A stretch of DNA of 64,000 nucleotides from Mesodorylaimus sp. YZB2_4 (Eukaryota; Nematoda; Enoplea; Dorylaimida; Dorylaimidae): NCBI GenBank assembly GCA_030248295.1, contig JASANH010001039.1, positions 186,001-250,000 on the forward strand, in the 5' to 3' direction. Of the stretch, positions 48,795-58,829 are shown in pieces. How positions within the stretch are numbered: the first letter of the stretch is position 1; each line of letters begins with the position of its first letter. The position numbers were made by a program, and so were the translations under genes. The notes beneath the pieces are model-generated. The model did not search any database. It had not been told where the DNA came from and saw only the letters and a list, made by a program, of their open reading frames with translations.

Positions 48795-49007
48795 CTAACA
48801 CGGACATTTTTCCACAATATCCTTCCACAATTGACAAAACAAATTATCCCCACGAAAACGTTTTCTCCGCATAAACTCGTTCACATATTCTAGCAACAAA
48901 TCTCTCCGAGTACCAAAGCGATCTTTGTGATATCTCTTGAAATGTTGCCATGTACCCTCGATTCCATTCGTGCACGCACCAGTCACAAAGTCGGCTAGGA
49001 GTGTCTG
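48795..49007 (-). pseudogene. Merlin-type (IS1595/ISXO2-like) DDE transposase fragment
   Basis: The minus strand encodes ADFVTGACTNGIEGTWQHFK, then a basic stretch and LLEYVNEFMRRKRF ending in a stop. TNxIEGTWxxxK and the following Y-x-x-E-F-x-x-R-x-R block are the C-terminal hallmark of ISXO2-like transposases, which in animals are the Merlin superfamily. Upstream the frame is closed by a TAA, so the catalytic first half is missing and this is a remnant. A 45-bp sequence just 5' of the fragment recurs near 52331-52380, marking a second, deeper decayed copy. Confidence 0.65.
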
Positions 49008-49149
49008 CTCTTAACTCTCGAGCTATGTGTACCGCTAGCTCTTATTCTTATTAGGGCAAATGCTAGCGGCAAATTCATTCGGGTACAGCAAACATATCTT
49101 TGTGAGAGCCCGCTGAGCATAGCCAATCAAGCCTAGCCAATCAATTGAA

Positions 49150-49300
49150 AAATTTCACTGCGCTTTGATCACTGACCACGGCTGGCCAGTTGACCAGATG
49201 CCTCTAATCTTTTACACAGAGCTTTTTTTGCGCCTTGGAACAAAGTACAATTTTTGGTTTTCCAAAGTTTGACTCGAGAGTTAACGATGTTCCCTTGTCA
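49150..49300. mobile_element. Inverted-repeat element, right end only
   Basis: CTGACCACGGCTGGCCAGTT through CAGAGCTTTTTTTGC to ACGATGTTCCCTTGTC matches the right ends of copies 1 and 2. The left half is absent. A strong hairpin starts immediately after it. Confidence 0.6.
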
Positions 49301-49302
49301 TC

Positions 49303-49347
49303 AGCAGCTAGCAGTCATCAGCAGGTGCCTGCTGATGACTGCTAGCT
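49303..49347. repeat. Perfect 20-bp inverted repeat (hairpin)
   Basis: AGCTAGCAGTCATCAGCAGG is followed after TG by its exact reverse complement, a stem of 20 bp with a 2-nt centre. It abuts the truncated inverted-repeat element ending at 49300. Confidence 0.7.
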
Positions 49348-49954
49348 TTTGTCCCGCTCATTGTCTAGACTTATGTCGGTAGCTGGAATACTGCTTCATA
49401 CATACTGCAGGTCAGTTTGATTTCAGTTTAGTGGGAAGTTTAATCACTCATAAATGTGGCGGACTAGCAAAACGGTCGCTTATACCGAGAGGTCCATATA
49501 TGTACCGTCTGTGCTAATTTTCACTAAATTCGGTCCCAAAATCCTCATACATCTTTTTAAAAACGCCACTAAAAGACGCAGCCAGCTGGATTTCAAACGA
49601 CACATTTGGCCCATTCATTTGGTGCCTGTTTCGGATCGAATCGCTGTTAGTCTTCGTCAAATCGGTCTTTCCGGAATGGCTTTCGCCGTCGATTCAATGA
49701 GCTGCCATATTTGTCTTCGTCGAAGCCGCTTTTGTGTGGGATGCCACATGAGAAGCACTATTCAGCTTTGTGGAATCTCCACCCAATTCTTACATTTTGT
49801 GAACCACCAGTGACCTGATCAAGCAGAGCTTGTTTCGTGGGTCTTTTACAGTATAAGCACCCTCCATATATTATTCATAGATATTTTGTGCTCGGCAGCT
49901 GAACAAACATTGGTGACTAGGCTGGAAAGAAGGAGAACAATGATCAAGGCCAAA

Positions 49955-49960
49955 TATAAA
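49955..49960 (+). promoter_or_regulatory. TATA box of the 50.0-51.5 kb protease gene
   Basis: TATAAA lies 40 nt before the ATG at 49995. Transcription would start near 49985, downstream of the first in-frame ATG at 49965, so the box argues for the later start codon. Confidence 0.5.
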
Positions 49961-49994
49961 ACGAATGACTTCTCCTAAAGATACACTTCAGCCC

Positions 49995-51528
49995 ATGGTC
50001 TTCCCTAAAATGGCTGCCTTCGTTTTGGGTCTTATCCTTGCTGTCGCTTTGCCGAACCTGGCAAATGGCGATTCGTGCACTGCAGCCGTCACAATGCGAG
50101 CAAATCGGAAACACGATACCGATGCTCAGCGAATCGTTGGTGGAGTGGAAGCCAAACCATATTCACACCCTTGGATTGTCTCGTTACAGGCATCTAACCA
50201 ACACTTTTGTGGAAGCTCGTTGCTTCGAGTTAGTGCGAGCAAAGAAGAATCCGATATTCTCCTCACAGCCGCTCATTGCGTGTATGACATACAGAGCTAT
50301 GTCAACAAGTAAAACAATGTCTTGTTCCTTGCAAACGCTAAGATTATATTGCTTTTAGTGGTCAACTACCAGTGACTGCCAGCGCGGGTGCTCACGATCT
50401 GGCTAATCCAACTGACAAACAACAAACTGTTCCAGTTGCTCAGTTAGTCTATCACGAAAATTACAATCGTAAGAACTACGCCAATGATATCGCAATTGTT
50501 AAGCTAAAAGAACCAATCAAATTTACGAAAGAAATTCAGCCTGTTTGTCTGCCAGAAAGTGAAGTACAGCTGGGTGTTGGTGTGGAAGGAACCGTGGCTG
50601 GATGGGGAGCTAATAAAGGTAAGAGGGTCATGCCTTGACGACTGATGCAAACCTTCCTGAAACTTAAATTTCTAATCAGAAAATGATGATTGGCATTTCT
50701 GATTTCCCTCCAAGTGATTCGCCTTGCACTATCGGTCTGCGTGTAGCAGCTGACTGGCCAGGAATATCAGCATCAGTCCACTAGCTCGAAGCATCGCAAT
50801 TTTTTAAGTTTTAAATTCTCGCTGATTGTGGCATATTTGTGTGCTTCAAAACATAAGCAAGGTTGTGTGTAGTGTGCGCACAGGGAAAAGGACTCGCGGT
50901 TAACAAGATTGCTATTCAAAAAACTTCCCCGCAGTCCATCGATCAGATCATGACCACACTAATGGATCGGACAGGTGCGGACCTTACGATCATCCTTGCT
51001 TATATCGTTTTGCAGTACAAAAATTGGCCAAAATTGGCGGGAACTCAAAAATTGGCGGAACGATGAATTGCCATGCCGTCTGCGTATGAAACTTTGCATA
51101 TACAGTAGGCCACCATGACTGAGGTTGTCTTACATGGCAGGCATGACGCCACTCCTTCGATATTTTAGTGTTACAATACACGGATTCCTGTTTTAGAAAA
51201 AGGCGGGGTAAGCAATATCCTGATGCAAGTGGGCGTCCCGACAATCGATGTTGGCGAGTGCGCCGCAAATTACGCCAGGGCCCGAATGACAATTGACCAA
51301 CCAACTGCACTGTGCGCTGGATACAAGACGGGAGGAAAAGACGCTTGTCAAGGCGACTCTGGTGGGCCGATCGTGTTCAAAGATGGCTCAGGCTATGTGC
51401 AGCATGGCGTAGTTAGCTTCGGTATCGGCTGCGCACGAGCTGGTTTTCCAGGAATGTATGCCCGTGTCTCGCACTACATTCCATGGATAGAATCTAAGAT
51501 AAAATCGTTGAGCCAAATTGCTGACTAG
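49995..51528 (+). CDS. Secreted trypsin-like serine protease (3 exons, about 301 aa)
   Basis: Exons: 49995-50308, 50359-50618, 51197-51528 with phase-consistent GT-AG introns; the last frame ends in TAG. The signal peptide is MAAFVLGLILAVALPNLANG, followed by a propeptide and the activation sequence RIVGGVEAKPYSHPW. The catalytic triad is complete: His in LLTAAHCVYD, Asp in YANDIAIVKL, Ser in CQGDSGGPIVF. The specificity pocket has Asp six residues before the Ser (KDACQGDSGG), which predicts trypsin-like cleavage after Lys or Arg. It is an extracellular S1 peptidase, digestive or immune. Three in-frame ATGs exist (49965, 49995, 50010); 49995 is chosen because of the TATA box at 49955, with 50010 (AAAATGG context) also possible. 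The polyadenylation signal is 51 nt after the stop. Unlike the protease at 24-26 kb the GDSGG motif is intact and exon structure differs, so they are not recent duplicates. Confidence 0.9.
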
Positions 51529-51578
51529 ATGCAGCATAAAGTTTATGGATGGCCAGAAAGAGCGATGTTCGCCAGCCA

Positions 51579-51584
51579 ATAAAG
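51579..51584 (+). terminator. Polyadenylation signal AATAAA of the protease gene
   Basis: AATAAA occurs 51 nt after the stop codon at 51528, a normal distance for a 3' end signal. Confidence 0.6.
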
Positions 51585-51699
51585 TCACACCCATGATCCA
51601 CGATCCGCTGATTTCGCGTTTTCTAGGCTGCATGCAAACTTTGTTTTCAGCAATGGCACTCAAGGCCGCAGCGGTTCAGCATTTATCTATCCATATTGC

Positions 51700-51985
51700 T
51701 AAGGAGATAGGGTCGGCTTGACTTGTCGCGGGTTCGATCCCCGGTGATGAAGGTCGGTTTGCGAACCCCAAACCCTCGCTGACCACGCACGCCAAGCTAT
51801 GAGCGACTCATTTGGTACCGCCGAGGTGCTCCGAGTGGAGGAACAGAAGCTAAGTTGAGACAGGCTCGGCTGTCGACAGGATTCATATCCCCCTTCCATC
51901 GTCCGAGGAAGTCGGTGTCCAGTCCAGGATGCCCTCGCGTGGAGGTGTTCCTAGTTGAGACACGCATAAGGACGCTGCTGTGTGT
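51700..51985 (+). mobile_element. tRNA-derived SINE, family 2, copy c
   Basis: Plus strand: box B GGGTTCGATCCCC, then GGTGATGAAGGTCGGTTTGC, CCGCCGAGGTGCTCCGAG, CAGGCTCGGCTGTCG and CCAGGATGCCCTCGCGTG. It begins about 170 nt after the end of the protease gene and past its polyadenylation signal. Confidence 0.72.
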
Positions 51986-52330
51986 GCCGGACCCACATGG
52001 CCCTGGTTACAAAGTTCGACTCTGACCGGCTACAGGCAAAACGGGCTGCGGCCCAAAAAATGAAGCTGCTACGTAGCGGAGACGTCAAAGGGTCGTCGCA
52101 AATCATACAGTATCATGATTTTTATTCAGCTAGAACGGGGTCAACTAGAAGGCCCTTAGCATCATGACAGGCGAATAAAAATTGTTGGTTGGATGTCTAC
52201 TCTGCCACTGCTAAGAGCAACCACGGTTTAGGAAAAATGTCTGAGCAGAAGCTGCTTTTTCTGCATGAATATAAAAAGGACGACTGATCGCAGCAGCGAG
52301 CAGAGGATCATGCAATCCTGTGCTCGCGGT

Positions 52331-52380
52331 CCACAAAGTGGGCTTGGAGTGTCTACTCGTAACTCTCGGGCAATGTGTAT
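52331..52380. mobile_element. Merlin-related relic
   Basis: CACAAAGTGGGCTTGGAGTG and AACTCTCGGGCAATGTGT match the sequence just upstream of the transposase fragment at 48.8-49.0 kb with few differences. Confidence 0.45.
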
Positions 52381-52402
52381 TAGCGCTTGCTCTAGCAGCG
52401 AC

Positions 52403-52435
52403 CCTTTGACACAGTGTGCGCCACTGTGTCAAAGG
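52403..52435. repeat. Perfect 14-bp inverted repeat
   Basis: CCTTTGACACAGTG, a 5-nt centre, then the exact reverse complement. It is next to the second Merlin-related relic at about 52331-52380. Confidence 0.6.
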
Positions 52436-52544
52436 ACACCGCGTCGTTTTGCAGTACGAAATTTGGACAGAGCTTAAAAATTGTGCGCTATCTTCGAGTT
52501 AGGGGAAAGATTGATTGCAAGACTGGCATGAAATGTAAGTCTAA

Positions 52545-52928
52545 TTGCAAGAAAATCTTAGAAAGCTAAATGCTGTACTTTTATTTAGATACAAATATGC
52601 AAATATTTACAAACATATTTTACAGATATTTACAAAAGCATATTTACAAGCGGCTGCAGAAATATTTGGATCGACGAGATCGTCGCGTGCGAATGAGCCG
52701 TTCCGTTTCGGCCTTCTGAAAAAGCCGTTAAAAAAGCAAAGCGACTACTGTACTATCGATTCGCGATTTCATAAAGTCCTTACCTTGCCGCTAGTCGAGA
52801 CACCGCCAAAGCAGTCATATTATTTGGGTGCGTGGTACCCAGCATCGACCAATCCACCAATGTGGCGTGACAAGTCGGACAAACAATTTTTTGCTCGGAC
52901 ACCTGCAAAAGCTAACAATATAAACTAG
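52545..52928 (+). CDS. Unrecognised 127-codon open frame
   Basis: I do not recognise this frame. Its second half has a balanced composition with Trp, Tyr, Pro and charged residues (YYLGAWYPASTNPPMW) and ends at a normal stop, while the first 45 codons are AT-rich and look non-coding. If real it is a terminal exon, perhaps beginning after the TGCAG at about 52655-52659. No partner exon was found. Chance is a serious alternative. Confidence 0.2.
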   Translation: MQENLRKLNAVLLFRYKYANIYKHILQIFTKAYLQAAAEIFGSTRSSRANEPFRFGLLKKPLKKQSDYCTIDSRFHKVLTLPLVETPPKQSYYLGAWYPASTNPPMWRDKSDKQFFARTPAKANNIN

Positions 52929-53453
52929 AACCTATGGAGGTGGTGTTTGGCAATGTAGACTGGTTTGTAAAACCCAAAAGCCTTCATACACTAGTAACCC
53001 ACAGGTGCCCCAGTGGGAAAACGGAAGTTCATGAGGTCTGAAGTGGGACTCCCTCACGCTAGACTCTCACGATCAGTGGCATTAAGGGACACTGGCGATT
53101 CCACTTAGAGTTTGACTACTGACAGTCCAGAAAAAACAGCCTGGCGGCAACCCCCCTTTCAGAAGCCTCTCAAATCACCACTTGCCCACCAAATTCCAGG
53201 ACGTACACAGTTTCTCCGAATACATGCTTGCACTAATGAAATTGCCATCCTAGTGTTGTTATTGCGACAAAATTCGCATGTCTCGCTCGGCGGCTTCTGT
53301 CCGCTTCGACGCATTTTGCGAGAGCGGGAATAATCGCGATCCCGATCTGGTTTTGGAGATGATGTGCACAGAGGACTTGGGGATCCGCGAAATCCGTGAG
53401 ATCCGGATCAAAAGATTCGTTCAATTTAAACGAAGGCGCTGGATGCATCTGAA

Positions 53454-53780
53454 TCAATTGTGGCTATAATTAATAGCCAGAAATATGTCGTTCTGGAAAA
53501 AATGGTCCCAAGCACAATATGGTTTTACCAGTACCTGCTCAGCCGGATAGGCGTCGACGGCCTCCCAGTCGGGGCCGTCGTCGACTTCGAAGTCGCTGGC
53601 CACCGACTCCTCGCTCCAGCTATCCCCGCTGTCATCGTCCATGGGTCAAAGGGAGTCCTCTTCATCGAAGACTCCCCGTAGCCGAGCAAATAGTCCGCGT
53701 TGTCATCAGGTTCAACATTGTCGTCGACAGGTTCGCCAGATAGCGGGCCAGGTACGAGCGCCTATGAGTAAGATCAGAAC
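53454..53780 (-). pseudogene. Acidic open-frame remnant with a frameshift and stop
   Basis: On the minus strand a strongly acidic frame (MDDDSGDSWSEESVASDFEV) ends at a good donor (GAGCAG|GTACTG, about 53536). Just upstream, other frames carry similarly acidic sequence (EPVDDNVEPDDNADYLLGYG and FDEEDSL followed by TGA). Together they read as one acidic N-terminal region split by a frame change and a stop. Acidic N-termini occur in piggyBac-type transposases and in many nuclear proteins; neither can be shown here. Confidence 0.25.
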
Positions 53781-54457
53781 ATCAAAGTCTTTGGAACTCG
53801 CAGATCTAGCGAAATTAGATTGTTACACTGGGGACAGAAACAAATTTTCTCTGCGAGATGTGATCACTCTTACCGCCCGCAATCAACTGCATGATACGAA
53901 TACTCGTGCTCGAAACCAAAATAAAGAAATTGACGAAAATCGGCAAGGTGATCCGCGCACACTTTTCGTAGATGACACCCAGCTCCCGAGGCTGGCAGGC
54001 ATGGATCTATCTACTTTACTGTAGAGTTGATCCATGCTGGCGGGTAGCTTTCTGCGCAGTCCAGCAGGCGTGGTGGCTCACGCCATTATTCTTGACTCGC
54101 GCACTCTAGCAGACAAACTTCAAATCCCTGACTGCTCAAATTTTCAATGGCGGGAAGTTCAACAGTCAGTCGGCTTCGCTCCCAGAAAAGACAAAATCTC
54201 ACGATCAGTGATACTAGACAAAAATGTCTGACTTGTGTGGATCAGCCTTGTCTCCAAGACAGACCTGATTTTCGAAAAAATTCACGACATTCGTCGTGAA
54301 AGTACAGAAAGTACACATTTTCAAATTGAGTTTGTTAAATTTTTTAACCCTAGTAAGTCATTGTATTTTCCCACTTATAAGATTAAAATTGGTTTATTTG
54401 AAAAAATATGTGTGCGCTGATTTTCAATGCCGATCTCGGTGAGAAATTAACTCTTGT

Positions 54458-55789
54458 CTATGGTTTATAGTTGTAGTGCGCGCATAATTCGTTGGCTGGG
54501 GAGTACTGGCAGTGAAATTCGGGCATTGGTCGGTGATCGAACGCGAGAACAACTGACAAACTGGATATTTGGGGCTTCGTCGAATTTTGCACCATGTTGA
54601 AACTCCGACACCACACTCGTTGCGCGCAAGCGCAACCGCAATCTTGAGGATCAGGCGCAGAAAGGCTTTGAATGGGCTTCTCAGCCAGACATTGATCAGT
54701 CTTGACATAGGATTCATCGCGCACTGGAAAAGAAAAAATAAGCTTATGCGCTCCAGCGTAAATCGTTAAATTTCTGACCGCTGAACTGGCACACAACTGT
54801 TGGAATGTCTGAGCAGGCAAGGTCACAGTAGTCAATCTTGTCCGATTCAAAACATCGGCAAACGTAGCAAAATTCTTTCACAAATGTGTCTTGATCCCAA
54901 CATAAACCGTATCTGATCCAAGTCTCGCTGGCTAAGGCTGTGTTTGGAGTATTAGGACCATCATACCAGTGCGTAGTCGGCTGGATGGTGTCGCATGAAA
55001 TGATTCCGGCAGCGCTGCTATCGCGTCGCAGAGCTAGCCAGACCCTGAATGCATCGGTTTGCAATTCCCTCTGAAATGTACATTCGAAATTCCTGCGATT
55101 GTCTGACAGAGAGAGAGAAGCTTTTATAGTTCTGGTGGTATCAAAACCCTAATCTTTTGTCTCCAGATATTATAAGGTAAGAAAACCTATTAGACTAGAG
55201 GGTAGCAAAGGAGCTCGGCATTGCATTTTATAGCACTGCCTTACCAGCAAATGGATTCTGACGGCATCGAGTTCAGCTTGGCTGTGAAGTTGGGGCATTA
55301 TGGCATCTTGCTGGTATTGCTTTCAGGCATTCCAGGCAGTGTCCCATGTTGTTGTGTTAGCTGTCAGAAAAAAACATTTACCGCCATGGACAATCCCATT
55401 TAGGTTGATGCAGGTGGCAGCCGGGCCAGTGCAAGCTAAACGTGGAGACTCACTTTGAAAGTAAGAAACAGATTTTTTAAGAACATTTTCCTGAAATGAA
55501 GGGCGAGAGTGCCCGCGTCTAGGCCTGGTAGATTTTGAGGTGTCTGGCTCTCTCGCTGGCTGCGCACACGGGGGAGTGTCAGACTTTATCCCTCGAGTAC
55601 GCTGTGTTGTGCAGGCCATGGATAAAATATGGCAGCAAAGACAGTCAGGTTTGTCACATGGCCTGACAATTCAGTTAGGTTGACGGCCTTCCAAATCATC
55701 TGGACTAAAATGGGCTTAGTCATTGAAAATGAAATATCGTTTTCCAAGCGTAAATTTTCACTGAGAAAATGAACTAAAGGATTTTCCAA
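54458..55789 (-). CDS. C-type-lectin / PAN-like secreted protein with an in-frame UGA (possible pseudogene)
   Basis: Minus-strand exons: a 5' piece 55789-55601 (its start is uncertain), 55490-55245, 55070-54779 and 54723-54458; junction phases agree. Exon 2 reads INLNGIVHGGKCFFLTAN...TTWDTAWNA, then a TGA, then KQYQQDAIMPQLHSQAELDA, which is the first half of a C-type lectin-like domain. Exon 3 completes it (VWLALRRD, CYVCRCF, VVCQF). The last exon is Cys-rich with DCGCACAQRVWCRSFN, resembling a PAN/apple module. The TGA at 55323-55325 stands where the conserved first long-range Cys of the lectin fold should be. Downstream frame and splice sites are intact, so the change is a single recent substitution, a recoded codon or a sequence error. 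The product would be extracellular and bind glycans or proteins. No signal peptide was found, so a first exon is missing from the model. Confidence 0.6.
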
Positions 55790-57054
55790 AATCTTTTCTC
55801 GCTCATACGTGGGCAGAATTCCAGACCAGGTTTTTTATTGTTGCTCCACATGAGAGAAGGCGTGGATAAAGCTTGTTTGACTCATCTGCGAGCGGGGGAA
55901 AAATATGACACAGAATCAACGATTTCAACATGATGGCAGGATATTTTTGATGTGACCTGGTATCAAGCTGTCTTTTTTGGTAGGTACAGGAAACAGAATG
56001 AACTAGAACTGGTATCGACCAAAGGTAAAAACTGTGGGCGTTTTGGTGGTGAAAAGTGGATTAAATGCGCTCTGCCCTCCTGCATTGTTTAGTTTAACTA
56101 TAAAATGCCCCTTTTAATGGGTTCATAACATGTGAACGCCCTCGGAATAGCTTGATTAAGAAGCTGACGCAGATAAAGTGGAGTATGCTTGGTAACACAT
56201 TTCACGGCTCTTGGTGCCAATGTATATTATTCACTCGTCGATAGCCACCCACCTGTTTCGTCAACGGTCCACCACTTTGCTGTCATTTGTCAGTGTTGCG
56301 CATTCTCAAGAAACGCTGTACAGAAGAAGAGAACAATACAGAAGAGTAAACTCTCATGTTCAGTCGGTCTTGACAAAAAATAACTATCGCAGTTATGCGT
56401 TTATAAAAAAGCAGTAAATGTTGGAGATATACCCCGTGAATTGCAGTCTTGTACTCTTATAGCGCCACAATCTGCAGTGGGAAATCTGCGAAAAAGGCTT
56501 TTTATGAAATGGAAGGTAATAAACCTAAAATCAATGCACTGGTTTATTTGCAACCAATAGTCGTATGTACTGTTCTCAAATAAAGGCTGCAAATCCGTAC
56601 TATTTCCTATTTCCGCCTTATTTCAGAAGCGTTTTCCATGGAGATGACTAGTTACTAGTGAGGAGGATGCGCTTTATTGTTAGGACAGAAACAGTTCAAC
56701 AGGATTGCAGGGACCGAGCTTAAAAATACAGTCACGGGAAGAAAACACCATAGCAAACTGTTCCAAAAAAATTTCTCATATGTCATATCGGAAAAGCACT
56801 GGCCTCAGCTCATTTCATGTAGCCATTCTCTGCAAAGCTTTCCAAAAAACTGCCTCAGAAGTGCAGTCACATGGGAGGGTTACGGGAGGCACTGTATATA
56901 GTACTCATTTCCCTCAGATATATCTCAGGAAAATACTTTTATAGGGTAAATAACCTCGCAGAGCGCCACTGACAGCTTTGCGATAGTATCATCAGCGGAT
57001 CGCAGCGGTTGTGGCACCATTGTTCATGTTCATGTTTTACCATCACCAAACGCT

Positions 57055-57140
57055 TATACGCACTCGAGGGTAAAGGGACACAGTTTACACGAAAAGATTT
57101 ACCGGCCCGCGAGTCGAACACTCGTCCGTAACCATTTGAT
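57055..57140 (-). mobile_element. SINE family 1 relic
   Basis: The minus strand keeps a box-B-like GTTCGACTC and the body word ACCCTCGAGTGCG; box A and the tail are not recognisable. Confidence 0.4.
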
Positions 57141-57282
57141 AACATTTGAAAAATTGGGCACTGATGAGAAATTTTAGAGCTGAAAATTCGATATCGCAGT
57201 TGCGCAACCATGCTGACAAGCGGGTCTGTTTCATCGCATTTCAAGTCGCCTCCATGATTTTTAATGCAACTGTAATGAGATC

Positions 57283-57318
57283 GATTACTCTCTCCCACTC
57301 GCCATGGCCTAGCTGGCG
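57283..57318 (-). repeat. Fragment of the GC-rich hairpin repeat
   Basis: On the minus strand GGCCATGGCGAGTGGGAGAG and AGTAATCGAT match the start of the unit at about 3990-4030. Only the head is present. Confidence 0.45.
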
Positions 57319-58829
57319 TCATGATTACAAGCATCGTATGCTGTATTGTGCAGTGCATATGTCGTGCAGTTTCTGATCACCCCCAGGATTTTTAGTTAAA
57401 CTATTACATTCACATGCGAAATATTTTTGGCCGAAACAATTTTGCGTGATTTCATGCTGACATATCGCCTATGGGATTGAGTTCTGTAAAGAGGGAGTCC
57501 AGTAGTAAGACATTTGGGCTGGCAGTCAGGCGTGGGACGCCACATCAACCCATTAGCAAGATTGCTTCAGATTTTAAATCATCAATATCAAGTAAATTCT
57601 TAAAAAATCGTGTGAATATGCGATTCAAAGCAGATTTCCTGCATCGGATGACAATTCTATTTATGGGACCTGTTTCAGTTTTCGTAAAGCGCAGTGCAAA
57701 AATATGGCTGCATCCTTGTGTGACATTGCACCAGTGGATTTGTGTATTAACTTTTTCCATGTTGACCAATCTTCCTTGATCTCAATCGGCATCCAGTTGG
57801 TGAGGCTTGGCAAAAGCAGGCGCCTCAACTCATTATATGGCGTGCTTATAACTCTAAAAGCATAATCATGCAGTATATACTACCTTGAACGATTTTGAGT
57901 GGGGTTGATTTTTTATTATTTTTCGGTCGGTCCAAGGGAGGGTCGATTTTTAGCCCTTTACCCGCGAGGGGGCTTCTTAATTGACCCTATCTTGCCGTCG
58001 ACTAGGGTCAATCCACGATGCATGCCAAGCACGGGTGCATGTTAGTCGCTCCCCTGCGATGTTCATGGTTACTCCGTGGGGTAACAATACCTGTCACGTG
58101 CACCGTGAAGGGACCCGGACTCGAGAGCTTTCAGCTCCATAAGGCCTCTTCTAGAGGAATGAAGGGTTAGTCCCCCACCGGCAAGCGTGCAAGGCACAGA
58201 GAGAACTTCATCAAGTTCTCAGGCGGCCTGGGTTGAACTCACCGTCAGGGCTGGCCGACTGCCAGGTCAGCCAAGCAAACTGTGACACACGCCTTCCACC
58301 GCTACCAGGGGCGCAGCCAACAGGGGCTGCAGGGCTGCCAGGCAGCCCCTGCCAAGAATTTTCGTTAAAAGGTCACTACTATCTTGGCACTTTCTGATTC
58401 TCCCTTCGACTGAACAGTGAGGAAGAATGGGGAGAATTCAAAAAGTCCCGCAAGTTTTCCTGATATCAAGTGTAAACCGAAAAAACCTCAAGAACACCAG
58501 AAAATGATCTGAAATAGTGCCAGAAAGAGCTACTCTGACCTGAAATTCCAAAATTTTCGCGGGGCGGGGGGACATTCCCCGCCTCGAACCACACTCACTC
58601 TTGGGAGCTTCGCGCCCTTTGGCGAGCGCACAGCGCAATACGCCAACTCACTGACCACTCTCATTAACTTTAACAACCCTTACTTCGGGAATACGAATAT
58701 ACTGGAACTAACAAGTAAGAGTCAGTAAGTGAAAGAATTAGGGGGTCCAAATGAGGAGGACTCATGGGAGGATTCTGCACGAGCTTTGCGTTGTGGAAAC
58801 AAACCGGAAATCCTGTTTTCAGGAAATGC

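Larger units (their letters stand above)
55790..58829. other. Intergenic region, mostly unrecognised
   Basis: A missing first exon of the lectin-like gene may lie in its left part. It includes a SINE relic (57055-57140), a hairpin-repeat fragment and a GC-rich repeat-like block at 58.05-58.35 kb with the palindrome GGGGCTGCAGGGCTGCC and CCAGGCAGCCCC. Confidence 0.35.

Noticed and set aside
49454-49813. A 119-codon plus-strand frame before the second protease
   Set aside because: No signal, domain or splice site; it ends before the protease TATA box and its composition is unremarkable.
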